IMG/VR virus record: IMGVR_UViG_3300012920_000362
Span: 1-20,563 of that record
Length of the DNA stretch: 20,563 nt
Strand: one strand, 5' to 3'
Origin: a virus
In this document: piece by piece, positions 1 to 7,003 of the stretch
How the letters are laid out: each line of letters begins with the position of its first letter
How positions within the stretch are numbered: the first letter of the stretch is position 1
Made by a program: the position numbers and the translations under genes
The notes under the pieces: generated by a model
Databases searched by the model: none
Told to the model about the DNA's origin: nothing
What the model saw: only the letters and a program-made list of their open reading frames with translations

Positions 1-1081
1 ACGATATTCCTGTGCCGCTGCCTCCACTTGCTATTTTTAAATTGCCATTAGTGTCTACTGCAAAATGAGAGGAGTTATAACCAAAATTAATTGTGTCACC
101 CTGTTTAAATAAAGGGGTAGTATGTGCGGGGTTAGTTGCAGCAGTTACGTTGGCTACACTAATCTGACCAGCACCAGAGAATTGCGTAAAAGCAATATTG
201 CTGGAACCCATTGTCCCTGCCGTTGACCATGTGTTCTCGGTCTGAACAAAACCTCTGTTAGCGTTGGTTGATCCCTGCTGAATAAAGATAAAATCTCCAT
301 CGTTAATTTCAGCAGGAGTGTCATAGTCGGTTGCCCTAGTTAAAACGAATGCTGCGCTGCCTCCACCAGCATTTGTAACGGTGTAGATGCCATTTTGTGC
401 GGCAGTAGATTGGTCTTTTACTACAATTCTTTGCGATGAAGAAACTGCTGAACCGTCAATGGTCAAAGACCCATTTGCGTTGCCTGTCAGAGTTGCCCCA
501 ACACCATCATCTGAGGTTCCATTGTCATATGTACACGCTGGAAGCGCAGCGGCGGTTGCTAGGTAGGCTGGATCAATTATTGTTAGCCCTTGAGCAACTG
601 AATCCACATAACCCTTGGAGGCCGCATAATCATCTGAATCATTTTTTGCTGGAGTGCCAACTTTTATTCGGCCTTGCCCGTCTCTGGCCGCAATAGTATC
701 GCCAGTTTTATCCTCGTCCCAAACACGGTTGTTTAGGTAGCCAGCATTTAAGTTAGCTACGACTTTTTTGCTTGTGACAATAAATGGTTCTGACCCAGTT
801 CCTCCACCTCCTGCCGCATTTCCTTTATCACCAGCAACTGAAACGGTGAACGAACTGCCTGTTGATAAAGGAACACCCGTCCGGTGGATGTTTTGCCAAT
901 TGCTGCCGTCATACAGTTTAAGGTGAGTATCTCCGCCATAAGCTAACTCACCGGCAACCGGCGTTGTAAGGTTGCCTATTTCGGTGGTCGTTAGCTCATG
1001 CAGCTTACTACGGTGCAAGGTTGCTCCAGACTGAAAGGCTAGAGTCGTAAAAACTTTTTTTGAAGTCGTTGGTAATGCCAT
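1..1081 (-). CDS. tail-fibre-like structural protein, 3' end cut by window edge
   Basis: An open frame runs from an ATG at 1081 to the window edge with no stop (about 360 codons read), so the C-terminus is missing. Residues 1-60 carry a stretch (LHRSKLHELTTTEIGNL) followed by a pattern typical of phage fibres and baseplate-associated proteins (AGELAYGGDTHLKLYDGSNW). Around residues 150-260 there is a module seen repeatedly in phage tail proteins: AASKGYVDSVAQGL, then YDNGTS..GVGATLTGNANGSLTIDG, then AQNGIYTVTNAG and LTRATDYDTPAEI. Composition is rich in Gly, Ser, Thr and Asn, as in beta-rich fibres. The start lies one base after the stop of the upstream fibre-like gene, so it is the distal gene of the tail operon. 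Host receptor contact is inferred, not shown. Confidence 0.8.
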   Translation of the reverse strand, partial: MALPTTSKKVFTTLAFQSGATLHRSKLHELTTTEIGNLTTPVAGELAYGGDTHLKLYDGSNWQNIHRTGVPLSTGSSFTVSVAGDKGNAAGGGGTGSEPFIVTSKKVVANLNAGYLNNRVWDEDKTGDTIAARDGQGRIKVGTPAKNDSDDYAASKGYVDSVAQGLTIIDPAYLATAAALPACTYDNGTSDDGVGATLTGNANGSLTIDGSAVSSSQRIVVKDQSTAAQNGIYTVTNAGGGSAAFVLTRATDYDTPAEINDGDFIFIQQGSTNANRGFVQTENTWSTAGTMGSSNIAFTQFSGAGQISVANVTAATNPAHTTPLFKQGDTINFGYNSSHFAVDTNGNLKIASGGSGTGIS

Positions 1082-1082
1082 T

Positions 1083-1736
1083 TTATTTAATTATTACTTT
1101 CATGCTTACACCACCTTCGCTAACCGTTACGTCAGTTGTGGTCGTTGTGCTTTTCACTTCAGCATCTATTTCTGAAAAACTTGGAGGGTCTTGCCCGTCA
1201 CTCTGGTAAACGGTTACATCGGGGATGTAGCCAAGGTTATGCGTAAATGTGGACGGGGATTGGGAAACATTTGATAAAGAGGTTGCTGTGTATTCATACG
1301 CTGCCGCATGGCCTGTGTGGTTTGCAACATTTGCTAAATAGCTAGAATGCGTTGAGTCTAACTGGTTCCGGTTGGAATCGGTAAAAGCATTGGTATCCGA
1401 ATTTTCTTCGTAGGCAGCTTTGACCTCGGCGGGGGTTTTATCCCTCGTCGCACCTTCTTCAATCCCATCCAGCTTTTCCTTTTGTTCGTCAGTAAGGCCA
1501 TCGCCAGTAACTACTGTTGAGGGTGTCTCTGGAAAATTGACTGTGAGTTTGCCGGATCCATCAAGAGTACCGTCACCGTGAACAGTGACTGGCTTAAATT
1601 GGAGATGATCTTTTGCGTCAGCATTGTCCTCGGCTACAAGCAATTGAGCGCCTTCATCAGCCTTTTGCAGTTTGCTGTGCTTGAGTTCAAACTGCTGGCT
1701 GAGGTGGCTTTCCCGTATGGATCCCGGCTTGTTCAC
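1083..1736 (-). CDS. tail-fibre-like protein, 217 aa
   Basis: The start is a GTG whose last bases overlap the TGA of the upstream gene (GTGA, 4 nt), so translation is probably coupled. Residues 80-130 contain the fibre-stem style motif LTDEQKEKLDGIEEGAT followed by DTNAFTDSNRNQLD, a pattern common in phage side-tail-fibre and collar proteins. The C-terminal 70 residues include FTHNLGYIPDVTVYQSDGQ, which resembles the HNLG-x-P-x-VTV end domain of many tail proteins. No enzymatic motif is visible. It sits second of three consecutive fibre-like genes and is inferred to be a fibre or fibre adaptor. Its exact place in the particle cannot be told from sequence. Confidence 0.8.
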   Translation of the reverse strand: MNKPGSIRESHLSQQFELKHSKLQKADEGAQLLVAEDNADAKDHLQFKPVTVHGDGTLDGSGKLTVNFPETPSTVVTGDGLTDEQKEKLDGIEEGATRDKTPAEVKAAYEENSDTNAFTDSNRNQLDSTHSSYLANVANHTGHAAAYEYTATSLSNVSQSPSTFTHNLGYIPDVTVYQSDGQDPPSFSEIDAEVKSTTTTTDVTVSEGGVSMKVIIK

Positions 1737-2833
1737 CTAACTAGTGCGTGTAATTCCCAACTGCCTACGGTTATTGCGCTCCAGTTGCTGGAGAATGGAT
1801 CTGTGCCACTTACTGGACTTGTAGAATCGTTTGTAGTGTCAGTGGTAGCGAAAGGTCTTTTCCTCATGTAGATTACGCCATGCTGGTTGTAGCAAAAGTG
1901 AGTGCTATCAGCGAAAATCATGTAAGCGTTTTCATTATCCTGCTCTAGCAGCATCACTATGTCATTTTGATAATACTGGTGAGTATTATCGCTCCTAGTT
2001 GATTCAGTGCATTTTAGGTAAAGCTTTAAATCAGTTGGGGTGTAAGTCAGGCCGTGCTTCATGCGAACGTATTTGTTACCTGCTGACGGAGGCGTCCCTA
2101 AATTAAGATCAGTGTAAAGAGTTTGAAAAGTAGGGTTGCTGTTACCCCTAGCAGTCAACACTTGGCCAACATTCCCCCCTTTGATTTGAGCGCAGGAACC
2201 ATCTGAAGTGAACGCAAACAGACCTCCGAAATATTCTGAGTTTGTAGCATCGGCTAGTTGCGCCGCATTGATGCTGTTGTCCAAAACTTTAAGAACCGTA
2301 TCGTCACCGGATCCAGACACTCCGATGGTTGGGCTAGAGCTGCCACCAATAGTTGAAGACAAGTGGCGTGCATCCACTTTGCCATCTTGGATGTCTACTT
2401 TCAGTCGGTTGTTTACAACGTCTATGACGATGTCCCCGCCAACGGTCCCGATGTCAGTGCCGATCAACCCCATCTCATTTGGATTCGTCCCTCGGCTTAC
2501 AGCAAACCTAGCTCGCTTGTTGTTGTTCTCCCCATCGTAACCTCCGGCAGCAAATGCACCGGATACACTTGTGTCAGGGTGGAGGATTACTCCGGCATCA
2601 TTAGCGCCACCGGCAACCAGTGCGCCTTGGGTGATACCTAGCTTAGTCCCATTGATGGCTGCGTTGGCCGCAACCTTTGCATCGGTCACTGCGCCGTTAC
2701 TGATGTCGCTGGTTCCTATTGTGCCGCTTAAAGACACTTGCGGGGTGGCTCCGTTTCTCAACATTGCCCTCGTCACATTAGTGTTGTCTGGGAATGTTTC
2801 GCTGGGTGTTACTGTTACTGTAAACTCACTCAT
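1733..2833 (-). CDS. tail-fibre-like protein, 366 aa
   Basis: ATG at 2833 overlaps the TGA of the upstream propeller-type tail gene by 4 nt (ATGA), and its own TGA overlaps the next start. The N-terminal third has repeats of the type SNGAVTDAKVAANAAI and INGTKLG, which are frequent in trimeric fibre shafts. A second shaft-like copy (NSINAAQLADATNSEYF) follows near residue 190. The C-terminal part contains MKHGLTYTPTDLKLYLKC, like the HGLG-x-P-x-x-v-x-v-x-L-x-C end domains of other tail proteins, then an aromatic-rich tail. No catalytic motif is seen. It is most likely a fibre or spike attached to the tail hub encoded just upstream. Alternative: a head-fibre or decoration protein. Confidence 0.8.
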   Translation of the reverse strand: MSEFTVTVTPSETFPDNTNVTRAMLRNGATPQVSLSGTIGTSDISNGAVTDAKVAANAAINGTKLGITQGALVAGGANDAGVILHPDTSVSGAFAAGGYDGENNNKRARFAVSRGTNPNEMGLIGTDIGTVGGDIVIDVVNNRLKVDIQDGKVDARHLSSTIGGSSSPTIGVSGSGDDTVLKVLDNSINAAQLADATNSEYFGGLFAFTSDGSCAQIKGGNVGQVLTARGNSNPTFQTLYTDLNLGTPPSAGNKYVRMKHGLTYTPTDLKLYLKCTESTRSDNTHQYYQNDIVMLLEQDNENAYMIFADSTHFCYNQHGVIYMRKRPFATTDTTNDSTSPVSGTDPFSSNWSAITVGSWELHALVR

Positions 2834-4959
2834 CGTCGTTCAATAATATTGTTATCATGTGGAACAGCGCTGACTGCGACATCAGTAATTTCAGTCGCGC
2901 CAACATTGTTTGTTATCTTGATCTGGCAGTATCGGCCATCTCCGTTGAAATAGTTTTTGTGGGTGCTCTCCTGCATCCTGTCAGGGTCTATGCCTGAGCC
3001 GGGATTAATCGCGTCAGATCCAGCCAACGCCACGCTGTAATCCTCCCGGTAAGCCGTTAGGTGATCGTCGTTGATGTTGGTGGTGACGTACTCTGCCTTA
3101 TCAAAAGGGCGGGTGTAAGAGGTCCGAGAGAAATTCTTGTTTGTGAGGATTGGCGTCTCCTCAGCAACTCCATCAAACAGTGCGGTAGCAGAGATCCCTT
3201 TGTCAGAGCCAACCACTCCATTGCTGTTGATATGCACCCCGGAAGCTCTGAACTTTTTGCGGTAATCACCACCGCATCGGTAGCCGCGAGTGGTTAGGCT
3301 CGTTTCAATTTCTGAGGTGGTAATATTGCGCCCGGTGGTGTCGCTAGTGTCTACAACCTCGTCTACGTTCCCGCAAAGCTGCTCGTCATCGTAAAGGTTG
3401 ATGAACTTGTCGGTGGCGAAGAACAAGCGTCTCCGGCCTTGGTAACGATAGGCGACAAAGTCCACGATGCCATTGATCTCTGTTGAAGTATCAAACCCAC
3501 TCCAAGCACCGCTTTTAAAATCAAAGACGCAAATCACATTGTTGACCGTTGAGTCATCCAGCGGGAATGCGATGTAGTAACGTGAGTTGTGCCAGATGGC
3601 ACACGCCTTGTCCGCATAGGCCCAGTTGATCCGATCTATGATGTCTTGGATGTTGCTGCTGACCGGAACATCTCGGCCCTGCATTCTGCCGCTCTCACTG
3701 ATGGAAAGGCTGGCTATGCCTCGCTGCTCAGAGAGGAACCAAACATCAGCGCCAACACTGGCGAATGCCTTTGGTCCTGCGAGGCCATAATTGCCGCTGA
3801 TCTGCGTGAGGAAACAGTCACTGAGATTTCCAAAGACATTCCTAATGGCAAATATGCTGGCCTCCTTGAAAGCAAGCAGTGTTGTTTCATCGTAAGCGTG
3901 AAGTGCTACTAAAGCATCGTCAGATCCTTGATTAACCCTAAATGAAGCAAGGATGGGAGAGAACCGGCTGACGTTTAAAAAATCGGAACAAGCTATAAGG
4001 TCGCGAGTACCTCCTTGGATTACAAACAGGCGGTTCTGAAGAAACAAAGCGCCACCGTTTGAGTTTGGAATTGGCAGTGTTCCATCAGAATCATTCTCCA
4101 AAAGCGAGGTGTCACTATCCTCTTGAGGAATGGTCAAAAAGCCCTCGTCAATTTCAGTCATTTTCATAGGGCGAGTATCCTCACCCCGGAACATGATGAC
4201 CTTATTGAAGCACTGCACAAACTGGACATCGTCGCTGTTGGCAATGGATATCCCGGCGCTAATGGTTCCGGTCCCTGTGCCGGTCCCAGACGCAACAGTG
4301 AACGTGAATGTGGTGGCTGTTACTCCGGTGACGGTGTGCTCAGCGTTGTAGACTGTCTTGTTCGCTGAGGTGACTCCTTGGATGACTACCTTGTCGCCAG
4401 TGACAAATTCATGCGCTGTAACAGTGACTGTCGCAGTGCCGCTGGATTCGGCAATGTTGTTACTTGCCGGGACAAATACTTTCCTCTCAAAGAGCTCAAT
4501 GTGTGGGTTGCCATCGCGCAGGGCGTAGACGTTCTTGGGCGCTGCGACGAGGATCCAATTGAAGCCAGCAGGATCTTGAAACTTGCCGATGCCCTTAATG
4601 CCGCCAAGGGGAGGGGTCCATGTGCCACCGGCACTCTCACAAGCTGATTGAGTTGCATGTGAGCCAACTGAACACACGCCAGCCTCGTAATAAGACTTGA
4701 GCCCTTGGTCTACATTGCGGGTCCAGTTAGTGGTGGAGGATCCGCTGGTTGTGGATCCTGTGACTGGGCTACTGCTGGTGTTCTTACGATTGGCGAATCC
4801 AATCTTCTTGATGCCTTTCCGAGGGACCGCCGACCCACTGGTGAAACGATAGTTAATCGCCTCTGAAACGAAGCCAGCCGGAAGCTGGTCCGGCGACTCT
4901 AAACTGTTTACTCCGGTGAAACTGTTGTCACCGTCATTGAGAGGGAAGGGCGCTGGCAT
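2830..4959 (-). CDS. large tail protein, probable beta-propeller hub/nozzle
   Basis: 709 residues from the ATG at 4959, three bases after the stop of the lipoprotein gene. The N-terminal LPAGFVSEAINYRFTSGSA then VPRKGIKKIG resembles the opening of tail stabilisation/nozzle proteins of short-tailed phages (P22 gp10 or T7 gp12 type). From residue 250 to 560 there are repeated short beta-blades: NKVIMFRGEDTRPMKM, NRLFVIQGGTRDLIACSDF, DVWFLSEQRGIASLS, SRYYIAFPLDD and RRRLFFATDKFINLYDD. Residues 96-114 hold a small two-cysteine motif (C96, C107). Residues 171-236 look like an inserted beta domain (AHEFVTGDKVVIQGV). The family link is by pattern only, so the hub/nozzle role is an inference from propeller-like repeats and the position between lysis genes and fibres. 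Confidence 0.78.
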   Translation of the reverse strand: MPAPFPLNDGDNSFTGVNSLESPDQLPAGFVSEAINYRFTSGSAVPRKGIKKIGFANRKNTSSSPVTGSTTSGSSTTNWTRNVDQGLKSYYEAGVCSVGSHATQSACESAGGTWTPPLGGIKGIGKFQDPAGFNWILVAAPKNVYALRDGNPHIELFERKVFVPASNNIAESSGTATVTVTAHEFVTGDKVVIQGVTSANKTVYNAEHTVTGVTATTFTFTVASGTGTGTGTISAGISIANSDDVQFVQCFNKVIMFRGEDTRPMKMTEIDEGFLTIPQEDSDTSLLENDSDGTLPIPNSNGGALFLQNRLFVIQGGTRDLIACSDFLNVSRFSPILASFRVNQGSDDALVALHAYDETTLLAFKEASIFAIRNVFGNLSDCFLTQISGNYGLAGPKAFASVGADVWFLSEQRGIASLSISESGRMQGRDVPVSSNIQDIIDRINWAYADKACAIWHNSRYYIAFPLDDSTVNNVICVFDFKSGAWSGFDTSTEINGIVDFVAYRYQGRRRLFFATDKFINLYDDEQLCGNVDEVVDTSDTTGRNITTSEIETSLTTRGYRCGGDYRKKFRASGVHINSNGVVGSDKGISATALFDGVAEETPILTNKNFSRTSYTRPFDKAEYVTTNINDDHLTAYREDYSVALAGSDAINPGSGIDPDRMQESTHKNYFNGDGRYCQIKITNNVGATEITDVAVSAVPHDNNIIERR

Positions 4960-4962
4960 CTT

Positions 4963-5181
4963 TCATTTTTTAGCGAGCTCCGCTTCTAGCCTGTTGATCT
5001 CCTTCAGCGTTGCCCTCGTAAAATTTGGTGCTACCTGTGCTGCCTTCCGTGCCTCTGTCGGATACTCCTTCAGTATCCTCTGTGACCCATTGTATTGTGT
5101 CACATGACATCCCCCTAGCATCGGCAATAAAAGCGTCAACAGCAGCGTCTTTTTCAATGCGATGCGCTTCTGCTTGGGCAT
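4963..5181 (-). CDS. small lipoprotein, outer-membrane spanin (Rz1-like) candidate
   Basis: 72 residues. The N-terminus has a basic stretch (KQKR, KK) and a hydrophobic core (TLLLTLLLP), ending at a lipobox (LGGC, Cys25), so a signal-peptidase-II-processed lipoprotein with about 48 mature residues is predicted. The mature part is polar and ends in a helical, charged segment (LKEINRLEAELAKK). The gene begins inside the 5272-4970 gene in another frame and ends seven bases beyond it, the nested arrangement known from Rz/Rz1 spanin pairs. The next gene upstream is a holin-like protein, which fits a lysis cassette. No good Shine-Dalgarno is seen, so translation may depend on the enclosing gene. 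Function is inferred from signal, size and architecture, not homology. Confidence 0.7.
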   Translation of the reverse strand: MPKQKRIALKKTLLLTLLLPMLGGCHVTQYNGSQRILKEYPTEARKAAQVAPNFTRATLKEINRLEAELAKK

Positions 5182-5272
5182 GTCTGTAATGTTTTACGGC
5201 GTCCTCAAAAATGTCAGCCAGTTTTGGGAACGCCTTAAAAAGTCCTGCCAGTATTTTAAGCAGACTTATCAC
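4970..5272 (-). CDS. inner-membrane spanin (Rz-like) candidate overlapping the lipoprotein gene
   Basis: 100 residues from a GTG at 5272, which overlaps the end of the holin-like gene by 17 nt. Residues 1-22 form a moderately hydrophobic, lysine-interrupted helix (ISLLKILAGLF, then KAFPKLADIF), borderline for a membrane anchor. Residues 25-52 look helical and charged (AQAEAHRIEKDAAVDAFIADA). From about residue 60 on the protein becomes low-complexity, rich in Gly, Ser, Thr and Glu, exactly where the lipoprotein frame runs through the same DNA. This suggests the second half is shaped by the other frame. An inner-membrane spanin is the best fit by context, but the weak anchor leaves room for an unknown protein or a shorter functional product. 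Confidence 0.55.
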   Translation of the reverse strand: MISLLKILAGLFKAFPKLADIFEDAVKHYRHAQAEAHRIEKDAAVDAFIADARGMSCDTIQWVTEDTEGVSDRGTEGSTGSTKFYEGNAEGDQQARSGAR

Positions 5273-5447
5273 TGGGGGTTTCCAGCTTTTTGTCCACTTT
5301 AGCTACTGAGTGCCTAAGCGTGACCGCTAAAACGGCAGGGACACAAACTGTCAGCATCTCACTAAGTGAAATTTCCGACATCTGCCACGCGCCAATCGCG
5401 CCGATAATGGCGGTCAGGGAGGCGTATAAGGTTTTTGATTTTAACAT
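5256..5447 (-). CDS. small holin-like membrane protein
   Basis: 63 residues from an ATG at 5447, two bases after the TAA of the upstream gene, with a modest GGAA upstream. Two hydrophobic helices are visible: residues 8-24 (LYASLTAIIGAIGAW) and about 31-45 (MLTVCVPAVLAVTLRH), followed by a short charged tail (KVDKKLE). The size, two membrane spans and basic ends match small class II-type phage holins, which open the inner membrane at lysis. The following overlapping genes look like spanins. No endolysin is recognisable in the window. Many small two-helix phage proteins are annotated as holins only by context, and that caution applies here. Confidence 0.65.
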   Translation of the reverse strand: MLKSKTLYASLTAIIGAIGAWQMSEISLSEMLTVCVPAVLAVTLRHSVAKVDKKLETPSDKSA

Positions 5448-5448
5448 A

Positions 5449-5637
5449 TTATTCCGTTAGCACTTCGGGCTCGTCCGGCTTGGCATCGCTGCCGCCTGAC
5501 TCCTCCAAGTAGTCCATTAATTTCTGAGCTGCCGCCTGACACTGGTCATGTTGTGGCTTGCTCAGTAATGCTGTCGCCGCTGCTTGATACAAAAGGTTCA
5601 AGCCCTGTTTGAGTTCTTCGTTGTTAACCGCGCTCAT
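5449..5637 (-). CDS. unknown 62-aa protein
   Basis: Starts at ATG 5637 with an AGGA about 11 bases upstream and ends two bases before the holin-like start, so it is read in the same operon. Residues 5-45 look like one or two amphipathic helices (NEELKQGLNLLYQAAATALL and CQAAAQKLMDYLEE), followed by an acidic, disordered tail (SDAKPDEPEVLTE). No signal peptide, membrane span or catalytic motif is seen. Its position between a small beta-rich structural protein and the lysis genes does not decide a role. It could be a minor virion protein or a lysis regulator, and I do not recognise a family. Confidence 0.65.
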   Translation of the reverse strand: MSAVNNEELKQGLNLLYQAAATALLSKPQHDQCQAAAQKLMDYLEESGGSDAKPDEPEVLTE

Positions 5638-5644
5638 ATAAAAA

Positions 5645-5923
5645 TTATCCTAGCTCTACAAAGTTGACGGTAGCTGCACTGGCCTTTACTGGTCCTGTGT
5701 AGTTATCTAAAACCATTGTGGCTCCGTTGGTTTCCTTAGCCGTTAAAACAAAATCGTGATCACCAGATCCAACAGCACCAGCTTGCGATGCCAGCTTGAC
5801 GTACAGCACTCCGCTGTTTGCTGTGTTGGTTATGATCAGCTTTTTACGGCGGTCATTACCGGCCAATGTTGCGCTGTTGTTTGAGCGCCCAATCACGTTT
5901 GTTGATGCTTCTGTGTAAGTCAT
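5645..5923 (-). CDS. small beta-rich protein, probable virion component
   Basis: 92 residues. The ATG at 5923 shares its A with the TAA of the upstream connector-like gene (TAATG), a sign of coupled translation. The sequence is Ser/Thr/Ala/Gly-rich with alternating hydrophobics (KKLIITNTANSGVLYVKLAS, then HDFVLTAKET and TVNFVELG), so a compact beta-sandwich is likely. Residues 22-30 (GNDRRKKLI) give it one strongly basic patch. No cysteines and no catalytic pattern are present. Proteins of this size and style next to connector and tail genes are often head-decoration or tail-accessory proteins, but that is context only and I do not recognise the family. Confidence 0.7.
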   Translation of the reverse strand: MTYTEASTNVIGRSNNSATLAGNDRRKKLIITNTANSGVLYVKLASQAGAVGSGDHDFVLTAKETNGATMVLDNYTGPVKASAATVNFVELG

Positions 5924-6639
5924 TAGTAAGTGTTCATTTGTATCCGGCGATGTTGGCCCTGCACCCGCTGGACCTTCTCTATTTCCCGGAAAAGTATAAG
6001 CTCTGACTGCTGCTCCTCAATGGCTGCTTGCTGCGTTTGGCCATTCGCCTTGAGGTAGTCCGCAAAACATGCGCGGACCAAAAAGCTTTGAAATATTTTA
6101 GGAATTTTCTTTTCAATGGCCACATGTCCTTGGCTCAACATGAGCGAGAATACTCCTGCCGGTTGAAGACTGGATGTGACCTTGTAAAAATTGCCATCAG
6201 CATAGACTTGGTCGCCAACGCTGTAGTTGTTGCCGGACTTGAAAGTGTCTCCAGTAAAAGAAGGCGGGGACTCCTTGTATTCCACCACAAGACTGGTATC
6301 GGACTCCGGCACAATCACTTGCTGATTAGTCCCGTCATAATCCAACGCAAAGCCATAAGTTGTGACGTTGGTGCTCTCCCTTGGATCTCCGCTGTAGACG
6401 TTTAAAATAACGTCTGCGCCGGTAGGATAGGTAAACTTGTTTAAGTTGCCGGAGGAGCTAACTGAGGGGGCATTGTAGCGTATTGAGCCGGGCCATTCGC
6501 AGCGGTCCCAAGCCTGTGCAACTCGGCGGTCAGCAAAGTCCCGCATCTGCGTGAAAAAGCTGTTTGGAATAGTGTCTTGGTCTATCCCGGCAGCGGCGGC
6601 TGTTTGTTTCAAGAAGACGCTGAAATCAATTGTTTCCAT
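5923..6639 (-). CDS. head-tail connector/adaptor-like protein, 238 aa
   Basis: ATG at 6639 overlaps the upstream gene by 14 nt. Residues 1-55 are helical (FLKQTAAAAGID then FFTQMRDFADRRVAQAWDRC). The middle is beta-rich and includes YSVGDQVYADGNFYKVTSSL (139-158), close in spacing to small chitin-binding-type (CBM5/12-like) modules. The C-terminal 70 residues are helical (KKIPKIFQSFLVRACFADYL, then LILFREIEKVQRVQGQ). The helix-beta-helix layout, the length and the place after the capsid genes and before the tail hub suggest an adaptor joining portal to tail, comparable in position to tail tubular protein A of T7-like phages. The assignment is positional; no close family match is claimed. Confidence 0.7.
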   Translation of the reverse strand: METIDFSVFLKQTAAAAGIDQDTIPNSFFTQMRDFADRRVAQAWDRCEWPGSIRYNAPSVSSSGNLNKFTYPTGADVILNVYSGDPRESTNVTTYGFALDYDGTNQQVIVPESDTSLVVEYKESPPSFTGDTFKSGNNYSVGDQVYADGNFYKVTSSLQPAGVFSLMLSQGHVAIEKKIPKIFQSFLVRACFADYLKANGQTQQAAIEEQQSELILFREIEKVQRVQGQHRRIQMNTY

Positions 6640-7003
6640 ACTTCTTGGTAAACTTAGGTTTCTTAGACCCGTACCCAGCTTGAATCTTAGTGCCGCCGCA
6701 ATTCACTCTGGCGTATTCGTTGTCCCTCTCAAACTCATTGAGGAACTGTTTGTCCTTCCAGCACTGGTAGCCTAGTCGCTGCCCCCAGTAGTGGTAGGTG
6801 TACTCATCAATTCGCATTCGCAAACGGCCTAAACCGTTCACTGCTTTGTATTCCTTATCTGCACTACCGCCGATGGTCTTAGCGGCCTCTTTCTGAGCTT
6901 TGACATGATCCATCAACCGGCCCTGCCGAAACTCCTGCTCCAAGTGGGGCAGGAGATCGGCTGGAACCGAGGAGATGTCAAACTCTAGAGAAGAGTTAGG
7001 CAT
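6626..7003 (-). CDS. conserved-looking 125-aa protein after the capsid gene
   Basis: ATG at 7003 lies 8 nt inside the end of the capsid gene. The N-terminal 40 residues are helical (LLPHLEQEFRQGRLMDHVKA). The middle has RLRMRIDEYTYHYWGQRLGY followed by a cluster of aromatic and charged residues (CWKDKQFLNEFERDNEY), and the C-terminus is Lys/Gly-rich (GYGSKKPKFTKKYG). No known catalytic motif is seen. The tight coupling to the major capsid gene and the connector-like gene points to head completion or assembly, but this is inference and I do not recognise the family. Confidence 0.75.
   Translation of the reverse strand: MPNSSLEFDISSVPADLLPHLEQEFRQGRLMDHVKAQKEAAKTIGGSADKEYKAVNGLGRLRMRIDEYTYHYWGQRLGYQCWKDKQFLNEFERDNEYARVNCGGTKIQAGYGSKKPKFTKKYGNN

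Noticed and set aside
757-939. Minus-strand frame of about 60 codons near the window start
   Set aside because: It lies in another frame of the 1-1081 fibre-like gene, which carries recognisable tail-protein motifs in its own frame.
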